Position numbers and translations under genes: made by a program | Source of the DNA: Vesta saturnalis | Taxonomy: Eukaryota; Arthropoda; Insecta; Coleoptera; Lampyridae | Reading direction: 5' to 3' | Length of the DNA: 64,000 nucleotides | NCBI GenBank assembly: GCA_036346205.1 | Contig: JARFJB010000896.1 | Location: 124,001 to 188,000, forward strand | Shown here: piece after piece, positions 56,492 through 64,000 of the stretch | Numbering within the stretch: the first letter of the stretch is position 1 | Layout: each line of letters begins with the position of its first letter | Notes under the pieces: model-generated | What the model saw: the letters and a program-made list of their open reading frames with translations, nothing else | Told to the model about the DNA's origin: nothing | Databases searched by the model: none

Positions 56492-58560
56492 TAAATTTTG
56501 AAATCGGGTAAGGTAACTATAAAACAGGTAGGATCGACATTTCATTTTATGTGTGTGTTGTGTTCTATTCCCAATATCTCCCATTATTCCATATACATTC
56601 TTTGTTTAAATCCTTACCTTATGTCCACGCTTCGATAACGCTGGGGCACCATTTTGAGCGTACAGTAATTAAGGAAGGTCTCTCATCAGTAAATCTTCCT
56701 CTACTTATAGCCGCACCCTCTTCGTTAATGAGGGGGTACCATGTGTGTAAGCATTAAGTTTAGGAACTGAGTGTCTTTAGATAAAAGATTATCATAGAAA
56801 AAAGGTGAATTCCTGTGCTTATTAATGAATAAAATAGGGGTGTTCCTAGATTTATTTTTGTAGAAAAGTAGTCCGTGACCTTGAGCCTAGAACTTTTTAG
56901 TAATCCGAAATAGACTCAGATGACGTTTCGTGAGCGGGAAAGACTATACTGTCGCCTAATCCGGGGTATCTATACTTTTTTCAACATTTGAGCCGCTAAA
57001 TGTGGTTAAAAAATTGTAAATTCGACCAAATGAATGCGATATTCGTATCGTGAAATTCTAATGTTTTTTGACACATTGTTTGCCATTTTTACCAGAACTC
57101 ATTTTAGGGGGGGTGGGGCGTCCCAAGAAGCATCAAAAAAGGGGCGAGGGGATGAGCGGATTCCAGCGGATTTTGGATATGTTTTCAAGGACACGGTTTC
57201 CGATACAATGATTCAAAAAAACAAGTAAATTTCTTGAAGTATATTAAAGAAGTTTGCGGCTTCTAAGGACGCCTTTGTCTATCATTGGCGACTAAATTTA
57301 ATGAGTGGCTGCTTCATGATAAGTAAAATGGTCATGGATTCATCGCCCTCATTCTAGATTGTACCCCTAATTTGTCACCTTTAATATTGGCCCCGTTGTC
57401 GTAAGCCTAGCCTCTCATACCCTGCAAATTTGACACCATTTTTGCAAGTTTTTCAATTATTACATTTGAAAGTATTTGTTGTCGATCTCTGAAGTGGAAG
57501 AAAGCATAAAAAGCTTTCATTAATCTTGATGATATCGTTGGGATTAGATTTGTCAATAGACACATATCGAAAAATGTCATTTGCTCTATTTTACTGATAT
57601 CAGGAGTACAATCTAGAATAAGGAACGGTATTTGGATTGCTTAATTTCGTCAATAATGTCTAATTTAATATGTTAATGTAAAAGAAAAATCAGTTCGTGT
57701 TGGATATCTTTTCCAAGATAGTGAACTTTAGCTTCCTATTTTTAAGCACTGACCATTTGACCATGATCTTTCATTATTGGAATCAAATTGAGCTAGTAGC
57801 TGAATGATTTGTAAAAAATTTCCATTATTAAAATCATACAGTTTGCCACTGGTACCCCTAACGACCAAACATTTTTATTGTAGAAGCACATCATACCAAT
57901 AATTTATCTCTGCAGCAATAAGCCTTTGTGACTCATTGTCAACAGTTTTAGAAGATTGTATCGTCATTAAAAAATAGAAAATGGAGTTCATCCGGAAAAT
58001 TAATATAAGACACTGTAGTTTAGTCATTACTCATTAATTAGAAGTACCTTTTAGAGCCACGCGTAAACTCTTAGCTGGCATGAATTGATCCGAGAAAACT
58101 ACATATAAAATAATTATAGTAACTTACCATAAAAAATAAGTTCTTATCTGTTACGTTTTTAAAGGATAGAGAACAAATTTTATTACAATAACGAAATAAT
58201 ATATTTCTTGATCTTGAATAGTCCATAATACAACAGTAAGCACGTTAGTGATAGAATGATAGTTGAAAGAAATGAAATTCTAACTTGGACCTATAATAGA
58301 ACCTTTGTAAATACCTTTTATTTTGTTTTTTTTTGTTACATTGCACCAAAAATGTTCCACGTACAAAGTATTCTATACAAATCAGTTATTTTCCAAATGC
58401 GATGTATCCAAAGTATACCTAAGTATTTTTTTAAGTTTAAGAAAATTTGGGAGCAAGCGCTGTTTTATACATATATTCCTAAATAAAATATGTATTCTGA
58501 CAGTCAAAATGCTGCTCCTAAAATGTACCGTCCGGTGCAGGGACACCCGTTTATCACCGG
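56492..58560. other. No recognised gene or repeat
   Basis: Short open frames on the plus strand (56,551; 57,034; 58,256) lack motifs. A G-rich spot lies near 57,107. No arrays found. Confidence 0.4.
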
Positions 58561-58564
58561 CCCT

Positions 58565-59140
58565 GGTGAAATCTATTGCTAATTCTACGTCAATGGTTTT
58601 GGCACCTTATAATTAAAAAAAGGCATAATGGTACGCCTTAATTTTAACTTTGTATATGTTTTTTGCTGTTTTTTCTTGACCTTGAATTAAATGCTTTGCC
58701 AATTAAATATGTTAAGTTACCACAGCACTACAATGATTTAACATATGTAGCTAAAACTAAAAATCTCATTGTGTTTTCAATGTACAATTACTAATAACCT
58801 AAAACTATCTCTCTCTTAGATATAACTGATCTTTAATTGGTATGTCAAGTTTTTATTTGTGAATGCTTTTATTAATTTCAAATTAAAGATGTTCACAACT
58901 TTACACTTACATCATAACTTGATTAAATATTGTTAAATTTATTCTTTAACTATGACATTTTTCATTGTTAGCTTTCGTGCATTAAAGGATGTTCTGATTT
59001 GTCACCTTCAAAGCATATCTAGCTATTCTTTACTAAAATAAAATTAGATTCCATAGTTTTTATATTTCAAAAATTTATGTTAACATCTCAATTTTTAAAC
59101 TATTATCATTTACTGAGGACGGTGACTCTAATCGTTAATA
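58565..59140 (+). repeat. Interspersed repeat R1, copy 4
   Basis: Starts at GGTTTTGGCACCTTATAATT, the same point as copy 2, and follows it through CCTTGAATTAAATGCTTTGC, ACACTTACATCATAACTTGA and the ATTCCATAG block. It has a deletion after the ATTCCATAG block and ends near a CGGTGACTCTAATCG variant. Confidence 0.7.
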
Positions 59141-59525
59141 ATTATTAAATTTCCCAAAGTAAGTTTACTATAGTACGTCCCAGAATATCAGAGAGATCCG
59201 CGCATTTAATTTATTTCAAGTTTCAGCAGAAAAACCGTTTGTAACGTCATTATCATGCTTTATTTTAAACTTACGTAAATCAATTTTGCATTTCATTTAA
59301 TAAGAAATGAAGCGACAGCTCTTTAGTTACGTACAAATTGTTTGACATTGAATTAATACAAACGTCATTCCTACTAAAGCAGATAATACATAATTGTACA
59401 GGATAGCGAGGATCGCCCGAAATTCTAAGAAATTTTTTATAACTTTAGAAAGTACTCATTACACTATTCAGTTATTTTCCGATTTTTCTCCAGCAAAACA
59501 TATAAAACTTAGTTCGCTCTCTGGG
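59141..59525. other. AT-rich spacer
   Basis: No feature recognised. Confidence 0.35.
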
Positions 59526-59529
59526 AATG

Positions 59530-60040
59530 AAAAAAATATCATTAGAGTGTACATAATGGCTTAAAGTATAAAAATCCGACAAATAATGTAGATAGTGTAG
59601 GAGAAATGTGTTCTAATATGACGGGAGTGGGGAAGTCAACAGTATACAGATTATTAAAAGAGCAAAAAGAGGGTGTTATGAAAGAACCGGCTTGCTCAAC
59701 ACGAACAAAAAACAACATTTAAGTGAAGTAGAATAAGTTCATACTAGAAGAAAAATTCATTCCTTCTACTTCAGTGAAGAAATTCCTACCCGCAGCAAAA
59801 TAGAAGCAGTACTAAAAGAAGACGTTGATGGTCAACAACCGTCTCGGTCGACACTACACATCGAAAGTAATGTTCTTGTACCAAGAAGCAAAACCAAGCT
59901 TTTTAGAAATTACAGCCAGCTGCAAGTGCAAGTTATTTACTTGTACAAATAAATGTAAATGTCTTAAAGCGAAAGTGCCTTGCAACATTAGTTGTTCATT
60001 TCATGCCAAGGGAAATGTGGAGCTCAATAGTGGTAGATAA
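59530..60040 (+). pseudogene. Transposon-derived remnant: HTH-like segment and Cys-rich tail
   Basis: One frame (about 59,590-59,720) reads MCSNMTGVGKSTVYRLLKEQ, similar to the helix-turn-helix that starts many insect transposase ORFs, then stops. A second frame (to 60,040) reads FLEITASCKCKLFTCTNKCK and CLKAKVPCNISCSFHA, a compact Cys-rich end seen in several transposon-borne proteins. Frameshifts lie between them, and both may or may not come from one gene. Too short for a family call. Confidence 0.45.
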
Positions 60041-60485
60041 GTACCATATAAATGTAAAGTATCGTCATCCCTTTTTACAAATGTGTTAACTATCTCTTAG
60101 ATATTGTTGCTTTTATATGAGTAGAAGTTAAATGTGAAAATAAAAATGACATCAAAATTTATTTTTCATATTTTTCTCCCTTTTGAAAATTAAAATTTAC
60201 TGAATAAACTTCGAAATAAACTCACGAATATTAAATAGGGTTTAATTAGTACAATAAAAATCCTGGCGCTCTTAAGCTATGTATGGCGTTACCGCTTGTG
60301 CAATACGGCACGCGTGTGAAGTTAGCACCCCGAACAAAGAGTTCCAATAGTTCTGATTAGAGTTCTAGCTTCCTTTTCAAGAGTTTAGAAGTACTGTCTA
60401 AAATTAACGGTTCCAAAATTTAATTTGGAAAATGGGGTGCTAACTTCCCATCGAAAATCGAGATCCAGTAGTTCTGACTAGCTAA
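60041..60485. other. Spacer left of the TIR element
   Basis: AT-rich. GTTCTGACTAG-type words near 60,350 and 60,470 hint at an old repeat; nothing firm. Confidence 0.3.
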
Positions 60486-60489
60486 ATTA

Positions 60490-63015
60490 CTATATTTTCA
60501 AAAGTTCTAGAGTTCCTGATATGATAAAAATTTTGACATGCAATAGTTCCAATCAACTTTTGATGTTCTTTTATTCGTTCCTAAGAGTTCTCGCTAATTT
60601 AAAAAAAAAAAAAAAGAAAACAGGAACTGGGTATTGCATTCACCAATTTGGTCGCCGTGTGGAAAAATGTATGTTGCGCCCGCCCGTTTAGTGTGACAAG
60701 ATGAAATGTTGAACGCCTAATGATCATATGAATGTGCAAACAGAGTGTTTATAGCGAAGATGGCCTGCGAAGGTATTACTGACTGTGTTTCAGAGACACA
60801 CTTGCCATTGTAATAGCGATAACAAGGAAAGAACCGAAACTATTCTTCTATGCTCAAGAGGCTGTAGATCAGAAGTGAGAGACAGGTCATTTATAAGCCT
60901 GATAGCTCTTTTTTGGATGCGGTTTACCATATCAAGGGCGTATTGGGGAGCACTGACCTATAAGTGGGAATTGTATTCCAGATGAGGTCGAATTTGAGCC
61001 TTATACAGTAAAAGGAGTTGTTGCGATGTGAAGTTCTGTTAGAAAGCTCAGTGTACAGGCAGCTGTTGTGCTGGCTGACAAAAGGTGGTCAACCCATGAA
61101 AGGTTCGATGACACAGACATCCCTAACGTACAAACAGAGTTTGAAAACTTGAGATCTGGCCAGACACAAGGCAACACTGTCGGCGTTGAACGTGAGTAGA
61201 TTATTCCTTCCCCATTCAAGGATACGTTCTAAGTCACTGTTGATTGAGGCTGCCATTTTCACTTTAAGGTCCTGAGTAAACTTATTGTTGTGGTAACACT
61301 GAAAAGAACTACAATGTAGAGATATGTCGTGTGCACAGCAATAGATCAGGTTAGTTGTTGAGAAAATAAGGTCATTTATGTATAGCAGGAAAAGTGTAGG
61401 AGCTATCACTGATTCTTGGGGTGCGCCTGCGTTGATAGTAGTTTCTTTCGAAAAGAAGCCTTCGACGACAACACGTATACGTCTTTTGTCTAGAAAACTA
61501 GAAATCCAATTGATGAGTGTATCGGATAAGCCGAACGAGATCAGCTTGGCAAGAAGGCATTTGTGCCAAACCTGGTCAAAAGCCTTTGAAATATCTAAAG
61601 CTGCTAGACTGTTTCACCGGACCTTTCTAATGTGTTATTCCAAAGTTGGGTGACATATGCAAGATCAACCGTTGAACGACTCTGTCTGAACCCATACTGG
61701 TGGTCGTTAATGAGTTTATTGAACTTGAGGAACGAAAGTAGTTGGTGGTTGATGGATTGGAAGTGATAGCTATTAGCAGATAGTTTGATGGATCAGTTTC
61801 ATCGCCCTTTTAGGAATAAGTTGGACATTTGCCAACTTTCACGATGAGATGAAGATCGAAAAGAGTTTGGACAATATAGCTACTAGCTCGGGGTAGTATT
61901 TCTTAAGGACGATAGCTGGAATACCGTCGGGACCAAACGTTGTTTGAGTCAAGTTTATTAATAATTGATTCTAGGAGCTTGTAACGAAAGTGGATTGGTT
62001 TCATAGCGTATGGGGTAGATTTGGGCGACGGCACAATTTTACGAGAATCATTGAGACATGAATTTGATGCAAAGTAATCGACAAAGAGGTTGGATTTGTC
62101 AGCAGGATCAGGTACTACAGCTCCGTCGCGAAACGTCACAGGAGGAAAGGAAAATACTAAAGTTTTTGCTGAGGGCCTTAGCTAATGGCCAAAATTTAGG
62201 ACTACGTAAAGGACATGAGACTAATTCTTTGCATTTATGTTCTTCAAACATCTGTTTGGCCTTGGTGATGACGCTTTTGCAACTATTTCTTGCGGTAATA
62301 TAGCGGGCTACTTCAACCGTATGATGGACATAACTTGACAATAAAAAAAAAGATTTTCAGTTATCATCTCTCTCGAGCTCGAAGATACGTAGAATACTCG
62401 TTTGAAATATTAAGTAATAAATGGAGGATATTTCATCGCCCTATAAACTTGGAGCCTGATTTTGCTGTGGGCATTGTTAAGGATTGTGTTGTTTTACCAA
62501 CTTTGTAAAATTAATTAGGTAATTTTTAAAACAATTATTAAAAAATAGCCCATCTTTCGGATAAGTTCGTTTTTAACAAAATTATATAATTAATTTTAAC
62601 ATCGAAGCTTTTTGGAAAGGCATTGTGCATGTCGAGAACTTCCCGAGAACTATTTTGGAACTATTGGAACTCTTCAAAATATTTATCGCCGATACTTAGA
62701 AAATTTAAGCTATGTAATTCTTTAAAGTCGAATAATTCTATAAATATTAATAAGATCGCTTTCGATGATTAGAATTTCTTTCAGAACTTTTCGAGTATTA
62801 TCCAAATATGCTGCGAGAACTATTAGGACTCTCTAAAATATTTTTTGTTAAGATTTTCTTTTTTTAAGAGAACTCTTAGGAATGAATAAAAGAATATCAA
62901 AAGTTGATTGGAACTATTGCATGTCAAAATTGAATTTTCAAAAATTTTTAATTTTTTTTTTATTTTCAAAAAAAATTTTTTTCATATCAGGAACTCTAGA
63001 ACTTTGCAAAATACA
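60490..63015. mobile_element. TIR element (~2.5 kb) hosting a LINE
   Basis: The left arm (about 60,490-60,605: AAGTTCTAGAGTTCCTGATA, TTTTGACATGCAATAGTTCC, AATCAACTTTTGAT, CCTAAGAGTTCTC) is inverted at about 62,865-63,015. The right arm has ~40 bp of extra A/T. Between the arms are a LINE fragment (60,613-62,345) and ~500 bp of AT-rich sequence with further GAGAACTATT words. No transposase of its own is visible; no target duplication is certain. Confidence 0.65.
60613..62345 (-). pseudogene. LINE family L, linker to RT domain, degenerate
   Basis: On the minus strand a linker segment (ITARNSCKSVITKAKQMFEE, PKFWPLAKALSKNFS) continues in another frame as VTFRDGAVVPDPADKSNLFV. MKPIHFRYKLLESI follows. 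RT motif A is AALDISKAFDQVWH (about 61,605-61,565). Then come LLAKLISFGLSDTLINWISS, motif B AGAPQESVIAPTLFLLYIND and motif C, degraded to CCAHD in place of the usual YADD. INSDLERILEWGRNNLLTFN and SVSSNLSWVDHLLSASTTAA follow. Several frameshifts and stops. The palm motifs are the best preserved among the family L copies in the window. The 3' part stops at the A-run near 60,600 rather than at the family's normal end. Confidence 0.88.
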
Positions 63016-63044
63016 GTAATTTCAAAAATTGGAAAAGTAATTTA

Positions 63045-64000
63045 GAAGAGACAACACATTCATTATATGTTAAACGGAGTGCGTCCTATACGACTTTACA
63101 TGCCACTAAAACCGTGTATGTTTGCCAACGTTCTGGATTTTATGTTGTCAAGGGAACTGGTAAAAGAAATTTGAAAACACAAGGCAGTAAAAAAATAAAT
63201 GGCATATGTCCATCTGAAATGCACATTACAGTATGAAAAATGATGAGCATATAGTAAATTTTATAGAGACCCATGTAGGACATGAAAAGGATTTAGGACA
63301 CCTCAATCTTACTGTTTCCCAAAGAATTAAGGTAGCTAGGAAAATAGTTTCTAAAATACCATTTTCGTGTATCTTAGATGATATTCGAGATTTAATCACT
63401 AATGATAAGTTAGAGAGAATTCATCTTTTGACCAAAAAAGATCTACATAACATAACACAGACATTTAATTTAAATAATGATTCTACAAAACATAAAGATG
63501 ACGTCATAAGTATAGAGTCTTGGATACATGAAGTAAGTGAAAGTGGAACTGTTCTTTATTATAAGCCTCAAGGTAAATCGTGCAACCAACATCCATATTT
63601 AAAGGAAGACGATTTTATGCTAATCATTGGGCGATCAATCGAGTCAAACATTTTTAAGTCTGACATGGCGCAATATTATTATACAGCTTGGTTACAAGAA
63701 ACGTTACCGTCAAAAGTTAGGTAAGCATAGGAATTTATTTATATGCACCTGAAATAAATTTGTTATTTCAATTTCAGGCTTTTCTGTACTTGGCACGTCG
63801 ACAGGGCTTGGAGGAAAAATTTGGCGAAAATTGTTAACTGGGTGCAGAAGGTTACTTTAAATATACTTCATATCTTTCATTCATAATAATTATTGCTGTA
63901 TTTTTAGAAACATGTTTACAGACAATTACGTACTCTTTTACAAGAGAGAGATATTGTATCGTTTTCCAACATGTTGAAGAATTTTTTAACCCTAATGCAC
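63045..64000 (+). pseudogene. Multi-exon transposase-like ORF (MULE-like candidate), runs off the window
   Basis: A frame starting after TTTAG at 63,045 reads KTVYVCQRSGFYVVKGTGKR then QGSKKINGICPSEMH. It shifts by one base near 63,233 into NDEHIVNFIETHVGHEKDLG, ARKIVSKIPFSCILDDIRDL, LERIHLLTKKDLHNI, KDDVISIESWIHEVSE and VLYYKPQG. Two 57-bp GT-AG introns follow (63,721-63,777 and 63,851-63,907). The joined exons keep one frame: LFCTWHVDRAWRKNLAKIV, then KHVYRQLRTLLQERDIVSFS. The Cys/His-bearing N-terminus followed by these blocks matches my memory of multi-copy arthropod proteins with MULE-type transposase and SWIM zinc finger, but the catalytic region is beyond the window. If the shift is real the gene is broken; if ATG 63,233 is used the remaining 163-codon exon is intact. 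Confidence 0.6.

Noticed and set aside
1..64000. LTR retrotransposons, rRNA genes, intact host genes
   Set aside because: No LTR pair with gag-pol motifs, no rRNA-like GC-rich conserved blocks and no multi-exon host gene could be read.

Overview
The window looks like a repeat-dominated stretch of an insect nuclear genome. It is very AT-rich, has short GT-AG introns in the few coding remnants, and carries Penelope-like elements, piggyBac, Tigger/pogo, IS630/Tc1-type transposons with very long terminal inverted repeats, and APE-type LINEs. A beetle or another large-genome insect is my guess, but nothing here fixes the taxon. I see no intact host gene, no rRNA and no ordinary functional tRNA gene. 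Almost every long open frame is a piece of a decayed mobile element or an artefact of a tandem repeat.

Layout, 0-18 kb: an inverted repeat family (R1; 0.15-0.75 kb minus, 4.8-5.5 kb plus) encloses a Penelope GIY-YIG remnant, a foldback MITE and a broken piggyBac transposase. A ~150-bp satellite follows (5.9-7.2 kb), then a LINE RT fragment (9.2-9.9 kb), a 600-bp polypyrimidine tract (10.06-10.66 kb), a higher-order satellite with a 460-bp repeat (11.1-12.3 kb), a second Penelope remnant with its RT active-site motif (12.55-13.55 kb), and a 2.4-kb IS630/Tc1-type element with ~500-bp TIRs (13.77-16.2 kb).

Layout, 18-37 kb: a ~220-bp satellite is split by a 2.9-kb LINE (19.4-22.36 kb). A palindromic MITE (23.8-24.58 kb) is followed by a second IS630/Tc1-type element whose TA target duplication is readable (24,790-26,751). 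Degenerate repeats fill 27-31 kb. A LINE 3' end (31.7-32.5 kb) precedes a 3.5-kb element with ~600-bp TIRs (33.0-36.5 kb) that contains an unrecognised minus-strand ORF and a second, different LINE with a FADD reverse transcriptase. A Penelope-like terminal region lies at 36.6-37.4 kb.

Layout, 37-64 kb: a ~135-bp satellite (37.9-38.3 kb) shares its family with a second patch at 50.2-50.5 kb. A ~167-bp satellite (38.9-41.85 kb) is interrupted at 40,696-41,085 by a head-to-head pair of tRNA-like sequences flanked by a 16-bp direct repeat. A ~1.54-kb macrosatellite (42.5-45.95 kb) contains kilobase blocks of a degenerate 7-bp repeat. Then come a Tigger transposase remnant split by R1 (46.0-47.1 kb), minor satellites, a 4.7-kb stretch without recognisable content (50.5-55.2 kb), a spliced gene-like remnant with VFDG and Cys-rich CXC-type motifs (55.2-56.5 kb), R1 copy 4, a LINE nested in a TIR element (60.5-63.0 kb), and at the right edge a multi-exon transposase-like ORF (63.05-64.0 kb, running off the window).

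The genes do not form a pathway. The biology here is nested insertion: satellites hosting a LINE or SINE-like insert, a long-TIR transposon in an interspersed repeat, and LINEs inside TIR elements. The most unusual object is the tRNA-bearing inverted dimer, followed by the heptanucleotide macrosatellite.
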